Assembly: GCA_028714235.1 (NCBI GenBank)
Contig: JAQTMQ010000007.1
Coordinates: 1-42,032 of the forward strand
Source of the DNA: Candidatus Iainarchaeum sp.
Lineage (GTDB): Archaea > Micrarchaeota > Micrarchaeia > Burarchaeales > Fermentimicrarchaeaceae
DNA: 42,032 nt
Reading direction: 5' to 3'
Each line of letters starts with the position of its first letter. The first letter of the stretch is position 1. The notes beneath the pieces were generated by a model, which saw only the letters and a list, made by a program, of their open reading frames with translations, had not been told where the DNA came from and did no database searches. The position numbers and the translations under genes were made by a program. Below are positions 25,416 through 34,388 of the stretch, one piece after another.

Positions 25416-26447
25416 ATGGACAAGCCCCTGGATTACGCTTCCTCCGGGGTTGACCGGGAAGGCCGCGAAAAGGCGAAAGCCGTCCTTTCCTCAATCCGGA
25501 ACACCTACTCGCTGTCCCGCTTCGGCGCGGTCGTCGAAACGCCTTTCAACATACTTTACCCCGTGCTCCCCAGCGGCAAGCTCTACCACGTGAAAACCGC
25601 GGACGGGGTGGGAACGAAGGTCCTGCTTGCGGAAATGGCGGGAAGGCACGACACGATAGGCATTGACGCGGTCGCGATGGTGGCAAACGACTGCATAAGG
25701 TGCGGGGCCGACCCCATCGCGCTGACCGACGTGATTGACGTGAAGAAGTCCACCCCTGGCCTGTTGCGCGAGCTTCAGAAGGGGCTTGTTTCCGGCGCAA
25801 TGGAGGCGGGCTGCCCGCTCGTCGGCGGGGAGACGGCGGACCTGCCCGAAATCATGTCGGTTCCCTACCACATCAACGCGGACTGCGTGGGGTCGGTCGA
25901 GCGCGCCAAAATCATTGACGGCTCGAAGATTAGGCCGGGCGACGCCGTAATCGGGCTGCGCTCGTCCGGAATCCACAGCAACGGCTTGAGCCTGGCGCGG
26001 CGCGCGCTTTTCAGGAAATGGGGCGGAAAGTATTCCGGGGACGAGGTTGTCGAGTCAACGGGAAGAAGCATCCTGCTCGAGGCGCTCACGCCCACGAAAA
26101 TCTACGCGAGGCAGTTCGCGAAGCTGAGGGACGAGGCCGAAATACTGGGCGCGGTGCACGTAACCGGCGACGCGTACCTCAAGTTCGGCCGGCTTTGCAG
26201 GCACGGGTTCAGGTTCAACAACTTCAAGCCCCAGGAAATCTTCGGCCTCATCCGCAAGGCGGGCAGCGTTTCCATGGAGGAGATGTATAAGACGTTCAAC
26301 ATGGGCTGGGGCTTCGCGGTCGTGGTGCGGAAAGGCGACGTGGAGCGCGCGCTGCAAAGCCTTGGGAGCGGCGCGGAAGTGATTGGCGAGGTAACAAAGC
26401 AGGGCATAACCGTTGAGAGCGACGGGAAGGGCGTCGTTTTGCGCTGA
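25416..26447 (+). CDS. purM: Phosphoribosylformylglycinamidine cyclo-ligase
   Basis: HVKTADGVGTKVLLAEMAGRHDTIGIDAVAMVANDCIRCGADPIALTDVIDV...GLRSSGIHSNGLSLAR; TATA ttaaaata at 25388-25395. Confidence 0.96.
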   Translation: MDKPLDYASSGVDREGREKAKAVLSSIRNTYSLSRFGAVVETPFNILYPVLPSGKLYHVKTADGVGTKVLLAEMAGRHDTIGIDAVAMVANDCIRCGADPIALTDVIDVKKSTPGLLRELQKGLVSGAMEAGCPLVGGETADLPEIMSVPYHINADCVGSVERAKIIDGSKIRPGDAVIGLRSSGIHSNGLSLARRALFRKWGGKYSGDEVVESTGRSILLEALTPTKIYARQFAKLRDEAEILGAVHVTGDAYLKFGRLCRHGFRFNNFKPQEIFGLIRKAGSVSMEEMYKTFNMGWGFAVVVRKGDVERALQSLGSGAEVIGEVTKQGITVESDGKGVVLR

Positions 26448-26462
26448 AACTGGACTGGTTTG

Positions 26463-29426
26463 ATGGCTGAAAGGATTTACGTCGGCTTCAGGGAAGGCGT
26501 CACCGACGCCGCCGGGAACGCGGTGCTGCGGCGCGTGAAGGACGATTTCGGGTTTCCTGCGGCAAGCGTCCGGACGGTTGACGTCTACACTTTCGACTGC
26601 GCGCTTTCCCCGCAGGAGCTTGAGAGGCTTGCGGGCGGCCTGTTCGCAGACCCCGTCGTACAGGTTTTCAGCGTGGGCAAGCCGCTTGCCGCGGGCTTCG
26701 ACTGGATTGTGGAAGTCGGCTTCAAGCCCGGCGTCACGGACAACGCGGGAAAGACGTCGCGGGAGGCGGCCGAGGAAATGCTCGGGCGCAAGCTTGGCGG
26801 CGACGTCTACACTTCAAGGCAATACCTTTTCAGGGGCGGCATGACGCGCGGGCAGGTGGAGTCGGTTTCGTCCAGGCTTCTCGCTAACGACTTGATTGAG
26901 AGGCGCATGATTTCGGATGCCGCCTCATGGAACCCGGAGAGCGGGTTCGGGCTCATCGTCCCGAAAGTGGTGCTTGCGCACGAGCCGGAAGTGGGGGAGG
27001 TGGACCTCAAGGTCCGCAACAAGACGCTCCTCAAAATCAGCTCGGAGCGCCTGCTCGCCCTGGACTTGCGGGAGATGAAGGCAATCCAGAAGCATTTCCG
27101 CGACCCGGTCGTCCGCGAGGGGCGCGCGAAGCTCGGCCTTCCAGCCAATCCCACGGACGTGGAGATTGAATGCCTCGCCCAGACGTGGAGCGAGCACTGC
27201 AAGCACAAGATTTTCAACGCCGCGATAAGGTACGATGACGGAAGCGGCAAGGCGAGGCGCATCAACTCGCTTTTCAGGTCCTGCATCCGGAAGTCAACCG
27301 AGCGCACCGCGAAAAAAGTTGACTGGCTGGTTTCGGTTTTCGTGGACAACGCGGGCGTGTTCAGGTTCAACGACTCGTGGAACCTCGCGATGAAGGTGGA
27401 GACGCACAACGCGCCTTCCGCGCTCGACCCCTACGGCGGCGCGCTCACGGGGATAGTGGGCGTGAACCGCGACGTGATGGGCACGGGGAGGGGGGCGCGC
27501 CTCGTCGCGAACACGGACGTCTTCTGCTTCGCCGACCCGGCCTGGAAAAAGGAGGTGCCGCCGAGGCTCCACCACCCCAAGCGCGTTTTCGAGGGCGTGA
27601 GGAGGGGCGTGGAGCACGGGGGAAACAAGCTCGGCATCCCCACCGTCAACGGGAGCATCGTTTTCGACGACAGGTACCTCGGGCGGCCGCTCGTCTACTG
27701 CGGCACCGTCGGCATCATGCCTTCGGCCGTTTGCGGGGCGGATTCGTCCGAAAAAACGGTGAAGCCCGGCGACCTCGCGGTGATGGTGGGCGGAAGGGTG
27801 GGAAGGGACGGCATCCACGGCGCGACGTTCTCCTCGCAGGAGCTGAACGAGGTTTCCCCTGTCACCGCGGTGCAGCTCGGCGACCCGATTACGCAGAAGC
27901 GCATGATGGATTTCCTCCTTGAGGCGCGCGACCTGTGCATGTTCAAGGCGCTCACGGACAACGGCGCGGGCGGGCTTTCCTCCTCCGTGGGCGAGATGGC
28001 CCAGCTTTCCGGGGGCTGCGAGATAATGCTTGACGCGCCTCCCCTCAAATACGCTGGCCTGAACCCGTGGGAAATCCTCGTTTCCGAGTCGCAGGAGAGG
28101 ATGACCGTCGCGGTTTCGCCGGAAAAATTCGGCGAGTTCAAGGCGCTCGCAGACAGGCGCGGCGTGGAATGCACCGCGGTCGGGAAATTCACGGATTCGG
28201 GCGATTTCGTCTGCACGTACGGGGGGAAAACGGTGGCCTTCATCCCCATGAAGTTCCTGCACGGGGGCGTGCCGCAGATGAAGCTTTCGGCAAGGTGGGA
28301 GGAGAGGAGGAACCCGGAGCCGGAAATGCCGGACGAGCAGGACCAGACGCAAAACCTTTCCGCGCTCCTTTCGCGCCTCAACGTCTGCTCGAAAGAGTAC
28401 GTCGTGAGGCAGTACGACCACGAGGTGCAGGGCGGCTCGGCGGTCAAGCCGCTCATGGGCGCGCAGAACGACGGCCCGAGCGATGCCGCGGTCGTCCGCC
28501 CGCTTCTGGAGTCGGGCGAGGGCGTGGTGGTCTCGCACGGCATCTGCCCCCGGTATTCCGACATCGACGCCTACTGGATGGCGGCGTGCGCGGTTGACGA
28601 GGCGCTGCGGAACTACGTTGCCACGGGCGGCTCGCTTTCTCGCGTCGCGTGCCTCGACAACTTCTGCTGGTGCGACCCGGTGAAAAGCGAGAAGACGCCC
28701 GACGGCGAGTTCAAGCTCGCGCAGCTCGTGCGCGCGAACAAGGCGCTCTACGACTTCACAGTCGCCTACAGGATGCCCCCGATTTCGGGGAAGGATTCCA
28801 TGAAGAACGACTACGTGGTTGGCGGCGTGAAAATCTCCATCCCCCCCACCCTGCTAATCAGCGCCGTGGGGAAAATCGGGGACGTCTACAAGGCGGTGAC
28901 GGTTGACGCGAAGAAGGCGGGCGACCTTGTCTACGTCCTGGGCGTGACGAGAAGCGAGCTCGGCGGCTCGGAGTATTACGCCATGAAGGGTTTTGTCGGG
29001 AACTCGGTTCCCAAGGTTGACGCGAAAGCGGCCTACAAGCTGTACCGCGCGCTCGAAAAAGCGGTTTCAAGGGGCTTGCTCGCCTCCTGCCACGACTGCT
29101 CGGACGGGGGGCTTGGCGTCGCGCTTGCGGAAACCGCGTTCTCGGGGATGCTGGGAATGCAGCTGGACTTGCGCCTCGTGCCCCGGGAAGGCGCGGAGAG
29201 GAACGACTCGCTCCTCTTCTCCGAGTCGCAGAGCAGGTTCGTGGCCACGGTTTCGCCCGAAAACGCGCAAAAATTCGAGAAAGCCATGAAAGGAAACCAA
29301 TTCGCGAGAATCGGGGAAGTGAACGGCTCGATGAGGCTCGTTGCGAAGGGCCTCAATGGCGCTAACGCGATTGACGCCGACATCGCAGAGCTGAAGAAGG
29401 CTTGGAAAAGGACGCTGGGCTGGTGA
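26463..29426 (+). CDS. purL: Phosphoribosylformylglycinamidine synthase, PurS-like tandem + PurL fusion
   Basis: 987 aa; CLAQTWSEHCKHKIFNAAI, MKVETHNAPSALDPYGGALTGIVGVNRD, ALTDNGAGGLSSSVGEMA, ISGKDSMKNDY; N-terminal duplicated PurS-like VGFREGVTDAAGNAVLR / VGFKPGVTDNAGKTSRE. Confidence 0.95.
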   Translation: MAERIYVGFREGVTDAAGNAVLRRVKDDFGFPAASVRTVDVYTFDCALSPQELERLAGGLFADPVVQVFSVGKPLAAGFDWIVEVGFKPGVTDNAGKTSREAAEEMLGRKLGGDVYTSRQYLFRGGMTRGQVESVSSRLLANDLIERRMISDAASWNPESGFGLIVPKVVLAHEPEVGEVDLKVRNKTLLKISSERLLALDLREMKAIQKHFRDPVVREGRAKLGLPANPTDVEIECLAQTWSEHCKHKIFNAAIRYDDGSGKARRINSLFRSCIRKSTERTAKKVDWLVSVFVDNAGVFRFNDSWNLAMKVETHNAPSALDPYGGALTGIVGVNRDVMGTGRGARLVANTDVFCFADPAWKKEVPPRLHHPKRVFEGVRRGVEHGGNKLGIPTVNGSIVFDDRYLGRPLVYCGTVGIMPSAVCGADSSEKTVKPGDLAVMVGGRVGRDGIHGATFSSQELNEVSPVTAVQLGDPITQKRMMDFLLEARDLCMFKALTDNGAGGLSSSVGEMAQLSGGCEIMLDAPPLKYAGLNPWEILVSESQERMTVAVSPEKFGEFKALADRRGVECTAVGKFTDSGDFVCTYGGKTVAFIPMKFLHGGVPQMKLSARWEERRNPEPEMPDEQDQTQNLSALLSRLNVCSKEYVVRQYDHEVQGGSAVKPLMGAQNDGPSDAAVVRPLLESGEGVVVSHGICPRYSDIDAYWMAACAVDEALRNYVATGGSLSRVACLDNFCWCDPVKSEKTPDGEFKLAQLVRANKALYDFTVAYRMPPISGKDSMKNDYVVGGVKISIPPTLLISAVGKIGDVYKAVTVDAKKAGDLVYVLGVTRSELGGSEYYAMKGFVGNSVPKVDAKAAYKLYRALEKAVSRGLLASCHDCSDGGLGVALAETAFSGMLGMQLDLRLVPREGAERNDSLLFSESQSRFVATVSPENAQKFEKAMKGNQFARIGEVNGSMRLVAKGLNGANAIDADIAELKKAWKRTLGW

Positions 29427-29429
29427 AAC

Positions 29430-29456
29430 AAACCCCTTTTAGCCCAAAAGGGGTTT
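29430..29456 (+). terminator. Perfect 11-bp hairpin with T tail between purL and the R-M gene
   Basis: AAACCCCTTTT-agccc-AAAAGGGGTTT then ttct; starts 4 nt after the purL stop (TGA 29424-29426). Confidence 0.65.
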
Positions 29457-29510
29457 TTCTTCGATTTCCCCAAAAACGTAATATTGCTGGATGAGAAACA
29501 GGATGCTTGC

Positions 29511-32231
29511 ATGGAAAAAAACGAGGCGAGGGCCAAGCTCGCCGAACTGGTGGAAAAATACCGGCGCTACGAGTCCGCGGGCAAGCTCAAAGGGCTTAAC
29601 GAGGCGGACACGAAAGCCGTATTCATAGAGCCCCTTTTTGAGGCGCTCGGCTGGGACGTCAGGAACTTGGAGGAAGTCTCAAGAGAAGAGTCCGTGCTGA
29701 AAGGACGCGCCGACTACGCTTTCAGGCTTTCCGGAGTCATCCGCTTCTTCGTCGAGGCAAAGTCCGCAAACGCGCCCCTGGAAGAAAAAGAGGCATGGCA
29801 GGCAATCCGCTACGCCTATTCGCGCTCAGTCCCTTGGGCGGTCCTCACAAGCTTCACTGAACTCGTCATCTACTCCTCGGAATGGAAAGCGACAAGAAGC
29901 GAGGAGAGCCGATTCCTGCGCTTCACCGTTGACGAATACGTTTCCCGCTTCGATGAACTATGGATGCTGGGCAGGGAAGGGATGGCCGAGGGTTCCCTCA
30001 ACACAGATGCCGAGAGGGTGGGTAGGAAACTCAAGCGGGAGCCCGTGGGAACCGCCCTTTTCAAGGACTTCATGGAATGGCGCACCATTCTTGCGAAGGA
30101 GGTGGAAAAGCATGACCCCCGCAACAAGCTCTCAAAAGACCAGATTGACGAAGGCGTGCAGCGTTTCCTCAACCGGCTGATTTTCATCAGGACTTGCGAG
30201 GATCGCGGCTTTGAGAATGAGCAACTTCGGGAAATCGTTCGCGTTTGGCGGGAAAAACGGGAGCGCAGGATAACTAGGTATGTCGGGGACATGATTGAAG
30301 GCTTTAACTACACTTACGACAGCGACATCTTCTCGCCCCACATGGCAGGAGAACTCCTCATAGAGAACGACGTAATGGAGCGCGTCATAAGCGAACTCTA
30401 CGATTATGACTTCAAGGCGATTGACGCCGACGTGCTCGGCAACATTTACGAGCAATACCTCGCAACCATCCTGCGCAAGGGCGGCGGCCTCCTTGACCGC
30501 GGCGCCAAGCGCAAGGAAATGGGCATCTACTACACGCCAACCTACATTGTAGACTACATCGTGAAGAATACCCTCGGGGAGCTTATCTCCAAGGCGAGGA
30601 AGCCGGAAGACCTGCAAAAAATCCGCGTCCTCGACCCTGCATGCGGCTCCGGCTCGTTCCTCATCCGCGCTTACGACGCGCTTTCGCATGCATATGAAGC
30701 CAAGAACGGGGGCGACCACGCGCTCCTGTCCGGCAATGTTTCCCGCAACGCCTCGCTCATCCTCACGAAAAATCTCCATGGCGTCGACCTGGACAGGAAA
30801 GCGATAGAGATAGCCGAGCTCAACCTGCTTTTGCGCGCGGCAACTAGGCGGGGACTTCTCCCCATGCTCTCGGACAACATAAAGCAGGGCAATTCCCTCA
30901 TTTCCGGCACGGAAGAGGAGCTGGAAAAATACTTCGGCCCGCATTGGCGCGACAAGCACCCTTTCAACTGGGAAGACGAATTCCCCGAAGTAATGAAGGA
31001 AGGGGGATTTGACGTAATAATCGGGAACCCGCCGTACGAAAGACTGAAACAGCTTAGCGACAAGAAAGAAATGACGATGTTGACTAATTACTTTGCCGAC
31101 ATTTATGCATACCAACGTGGAAACTTGAATCTTTACAAACTCTTTCTTGAGCGTTGTTTCAAGCTCCTCAAGCCTGGCGGATACTTCGCCATGATATTCC
31201 CAACTGCATTTTTGGGAGAGGAAAGTTCGGCCCCCTTGCGGAAACTGTTCTTTGAAGGAGCGCATGTAATCAGTATCCTGCAATTTCCTGAGAGTGCTAA
31301 GGTGTTCGGGAGCGTGACTCAGGATGTTACTGTTCTCGTTTATAAAAAAGAGAAGAAACAGGATTACCCGCTAACGATAAATATGAATCGCAGATTTGAG
31401 ACCATGACTGAAGAAGGCATAAGTATAACGAAAGAGGAATTGAACTTGCTAAGCACCGATTATCAAATACCCATGTTCAAGTCGCCCAAGGTCGAAATCA
31501 AAATTCTTGAGAGAATATCTGCCTTTTCGCCTTTTGGGGGTGATCCGAAAAACCCTCCCGTAGGAATAACGCGAGAAGGGCAACTTCACGAAACTAACGA
31601 TGCAGAATTTATGACTACTGACCCCACCGGAGACTTGTTGATAAAAGGCATTCATTTGGACAGGTACTTCACAGACTTAAACCCTAGAGGTACCCAGCCT
31701 CGTTGGGTCAAAAAAAAGGCATTTTTGAAAAAAAAGCCTAACGTATCCGAGGCATTGCAGGCAGAGCGGATTATCGGGATGAGCACACTAAATAAGCAAG
31801 CGAAACGAAGGTTTATTTTCTCAATACTACCTCCCGGCTACGTCATTACCAATAATGTTAAATACCTAAATGTGAACGATATGAACCTGAGCCCAGATTA
31901 TGTACTAGGGCTGTTGAATTCAAAACTGCTTGAATGGCGGTTCAGAGTCTTTTCGCAAACAAATCGCGTTTCGAATTATGAAGTTGAGAGCCTCCCGATT
32001 GTCCGCGCAAGCAAGGAGAAACAGTCACCAATAGCTGACAGAGCAAAACGACTTCTTGAACTTAGAGCCTATCTTAACGACCCCGCAAAGAAGGCGGAAT
32101 ATGACTATAAACGCGTCGAAGCAGAAGCCGCGCGCCTTGAGCGCGAGATTGACGAGCTGGTTTATGACCTGTACGGCTTGACCGCGGAAGAGCGCGCCGT
32201 AGTTGAGGAGAGTTTCAAGGAGCGAATTTGA
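29511..32231 (+). CDS. Type IIG restriction-modification enzyme (PD-(D/E)XK nuclease + N6-adenine methylase + TaqI-like specificity domain)
   Basis: GRADYAFRLSGVIRFFVEAKS nuclease motif; DPACGSGSFLIRAYD (motif I); VIIGNPPYERL (motif IV); C-terminal LNSKLLEWRFRVFSQTNRVSNYEVESLPI. Confidence 0.92.
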   Translation: MEKNEARAKLAELVEKYRRYESAGKLKGLNEADTKAVFIEPLFEALGWDVRNLEEVSREESVLKGRADYAFRLSGVIRFFVEAKSANAPLEEKEAWQAIRYAYSRSVPWAVLTSFTELVIYSSEWKATRSEESRFLRFTVDEYVSRFDELWMLGREGMAEGSLNTDAERVGRKLKREPVGTALFKDFMEWRTILAKEVEKHDPRNKLSKDQIDEGVQRFLNRLIFIRTCEDRGFENEQLREIVRVWREKRERRITRYVGDMIEGFNYTYDSDIFSPHMAGELLIENDVMERVISELYDYDFKAIDADVLGNIYEQYLATILRKGGGLLDRGAKRKEMGIYYTPTYIVDYIVKNTLGELISKARKPEDLQKIRVLDPACGSGSFLIRAYDALSHAYEAKNGGDHALLSGNVSRNASLILTKNLHGVDLDRKAIEIAELNLLLRAATRRGLLPMLSDNIKQGNSLISGTEEELEKYFGPHWRDKHPFNWEDEFPEVMKEGGFDVIIGNPPYERLKQLSDKKEMTMLTNYFADIYAYQRGNLNLYKLFLERCFKLLKPGGYFAMIFPTAFLGEESSAPLRKLFFEGAHVISILQFPESAKVFGSVTQDVTVLVYKKEKKQDYPLTINMNRRFETMTEEGISITKEELNLLSTDYQIPMFKSPKVEIKILERISAFSPFGGDPKNPPVGITREGQLHETNDAEFMTTDPTGDLLIKGIHLDRYFTDLNPRGTQPRWVKKKAFLKKKPNVSEALQAERIIGMSTLNKQAKRRFIFSILPPGYVITNNVKYLNVNDMNLSPDYVLGLLNSKLLEWRFRVFSQTNRVSNYEVESLPIVRASKEKQSPIADRAKRLLELRAYLNDPAKKAEYDYKRVEAEAARLEREIDELVYDLYGLTAEERAVVEESFKERI

Positions 32232-33031
32232 TGGAAAACGTGAGGGCGATCGTGTTCACGGGCTTCGGGGTGAACTGCGACTACGAGACGGCGCGCGGTT
32301 TCGAGCTCGCGGGCGCGCACGCGGACAGGGTTCACATAGAGGACCTTATCTCCAAAAAATACTCCCTTGACGACTACCAGGTTCTCGCCCTCCCCGGGGG
32401 ATTCTCCTACGGCGATGACATCGCGTCCGGCAAGGTTTACGCGAACAAGCTCAAGTACCACTTGTCAGGAGAGCTTGAAAAATTCGTTTCGGACGGCAAG
32501 CTCGTAATCGGCATTTGCAACGGATACCAGATGCTCGTCAAGGCCGGCCTGCTGCCGGGATTGGACGGGGATTACGGGTCGCAGAAGGCGACGCTCACGT
32601 TCAACGATTCGGGCAGGTTCGAGTCGAGATGGGTCAAGTTGAAGGCAAACCCGGCCTGCAAATGCGTTTTCACGAAAGGCATCGACGCGATTGACCTGCC
32701 GGTGCGGCACGGGGAAGGCAAGTTCATCCCGATAAGCGAGGAGGTGAGGGTGAGGCTGCACTCCGAGAACCTCATCGCCTTCAGGTATTGCGACGGGGCG
32801 GGAAACGTCGCGGGCGAGTACCCGCTGAACCCCAACGGCTCGATTGACTCAATCGCCGGCATCTGCGACCCCACGGGAAGGGTTTTCGGGATGATGCCGC
32901 ACCCGGAGGCGCACCTTTTCCGGCACAACAACCCGCATTGGGCGAGGGAGAAGTGCTCCGACCCGGGCGGAGAAGGCGCGGGCTTGAAGGTATTCAGGAA
33001 CGCGGTCGAGCACGCGAAGGAAAGGCTTTGA
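32231..33031 (+). CDS. purQ: Phosphoribosylformylglycinamidine synthase glutaminase subunit
   Basis: MENVRAIVFTGFGVNCDYETARGFELAGA...LALPGGFSYGDDIASGKVYANKL...VIGICNGYQMLVKAGLLPG; ATG overlaps the R-M stop (TGATG). Confidence 0.95.
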   Translation: MENVRAIVFTGFGVNCDYETARGFELAGAHADRVHIEDLISKKYSLDDYQVLALPGGFSYGDDIASGKVYANKLKYHLSGELEKFVSDGKLVIGICNGYQMLVKAGLLPGLDGDYGSQKATLTFNDSGRFESRWVKLKANPACKCVFTKGIDAIDLPVRHGEGKFIPISEEVRVRLHSENLIAFRYCDGAGNVAGEYPLNPNGSIDSIAGICDPTGRVFGMMPHPEAHLFRHNNPHWAREKCSDPGGEGAGLKVFRNAVEHAKERL

Positions 33032-33128
33032 GTCCGTCATGCCGCCACCAAGAATGTGCAAGCGAGTCCTTTCGGAATCTCACAAGCAGAGTGCAGTAAT
33101 TTATACCCGTCCTCGCCAAAGCTGCTTT

Positions 33129-33791
33129 GTGGACGCTTCTCTTCGCTTCAGGCTGATTAGAGTCGCAAGAAAAAAGATTTCCAGCCGTGACCCGTCCCAC
33201 GATTTTGGGCATGCGGTGAGAACGCTTGCAAACGCGGAACGGATTGCGGAAGAAGAGGGGGGAGACCTTGAAGTCCTCGTGCCCTCGGCGCTTTTCCATG
33301 ACGCGGTTAATTACCCGAAAAATCACCCGCTGAGGCACAGTTCGCAGCAAATGGCCGCGGATGCCGCTGAAAAGATGTTGAAGTCGGTAAAGAATTACCC
33401 GAAAGGAAAAATAGCCCGGGTAAAAACCTGCATTCGGGAATGCTCGTTCACCAACCGGACCTCTCCTTCCACGCTCGAATCCAAAATCCTTCAGGACGCT
33501 GACGCGCTTGAATCAACAGGAGCCGTCGCAGTCATGAGGACGTTTGCATCGGCCGGAGGCTTGGAAAAGCCTTTTTACGACTTAAGCGACCCCTTCAGCA
33601 GGAACCGGAAGCCGGACAGCGGCAAGTACGCGGTTGACCTATTTTACGACAGGCTCTTGAAAGTCGGGCTTATCATGAACACCAAAACCGCTAAGAGGAT
33701 GGCTTTAAAAAGGGAGAAATTCTTGCGCCGGTTCCTTCGCGAACTCGAAAATGAGGCCAGCCTACGCGTTGGTTCCGCAGGCGAGGTATAA
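33129..33791 (+). CDS. HD-domain phosphohydrolase (YpgQ/YedJ-like)
   Basis: RDPSHDFGHAVRTLANAERIAEEEGGDLEVLVPSALFHDAVNYP...SKILQDADALESTGAVAVMRTFASAGG. Start inferred GTG 33129 because TATA-like atttatacc lies about 28 nt upstream; ORF track start is 33039. Confidence 0.8.
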   Translation: MDASLRFRLIRVARKKISSRDPSHDFGHAVRTLANAERIAEEEGGDLEVLVPSALFHDAVNYPKNHPLRHSSQQMAADAAEKMLKSVKNYPKGKIARVKTCIRECSFTNRTSPSTLESKILQDADALESTGAVAVMRTFASAGGLEKPFYDLSDPFSRNRKPDSGKYAVDLFYDRLLKVGLIMNTKTAKRMALKREKFLRRFLRELENEASLRVGSAGEV

Positions 33792-33872
33792 GAAGCCTAA
33801 CCGGATTTTTCCTCCTAAGAAATTTTCCAAGCGTTCAGTCCGGAGTCCGTCAATCGTCCCGCCATCACCTTA

Positions 33873-33890
33873 TATACTTGTTTTTCGCGG
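33873..33890 (+). promoter_or_regulatory. TATA/CGCG promoter element, copy C
   Basis: TATACTTGTTTTTCGCGG upstream of orphan C. Confidence 0.6.
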
Positions 33891-33907
33891 TCAATGATGG
33901 TGAGAAT

Positions 33908-34369
33908 ATGATTACTAGGATGCGTACCAGTAAGCCCGAGGAGTTCCCGCCGAGCATGCAAATCCATCTGTATCGCTCAGTTCCCATGAGGGTCATGGTG
34001 CCCTCCGGAAGGGTGAATTGCACCAAGATTCCGCTCGAAACCAAGTGGCACAATGGAACGGCTTATCTTGCCGTGGTCGGGATGACGAACCCCAGCCTCG
34101 TGAGGGACGTGGTCGGGGAATTGACCGGGCCCGACTCCAAGACGCTGAAGGGCGACGCGGTGCTGAAGGATTTCCTTTACGCCCGTTTCGCTCCCGAATC
34201 GGAAAAGAACGGCGTCACCGAACCGAGACCGGGAACAGTGTTCGTTGTCGAGGGCATCGCCTGCAGGGTGATTCCCCGCGACGAGGCGGTCAGGATAGCG
34301 TCCGAAATCAACACGAGACTGCTGGAACCCGCGGAGCCCGGAATCCCGACAATGCGCCGCCGCATCTAG
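33908..34369 (+). CDS. Orphan hypothetical protein C
   Basis: 153 aa from ATG 33908 (MITRMRTSKPEEFPPSMQIHLYRSVPMRVMVPSGRV...), TATA element at 33868-33877. Confidence 0.7.
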   Translation: MITRMRTSKPEEFPPSMQIHLYRSVPMRVMVPSGRVNCTKIPLETKWHNGTAYLAVVGMTNPSLVRDVVGELTGPDSKTLKGDAVLKDFLYARFAPESEKNGVTEPRPGTVFVVEGIACRVIPRDEAVRIASEINTRLLEPAEPGIPTMRRRI

Positions 34370-34388
34370 GAAACGACGGGATTGGCAT

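Noticed and set aside
27294-28538. 414-aa minus-strand ORF inside purL
   Set aside because: Antisense shadow of the conserved PurL core.
30132-31283. 383-aa minus-strand ORF inside the R-M gene
   Set aside because: Overlaps methylase motifs on the plus strand; no domain recognised.
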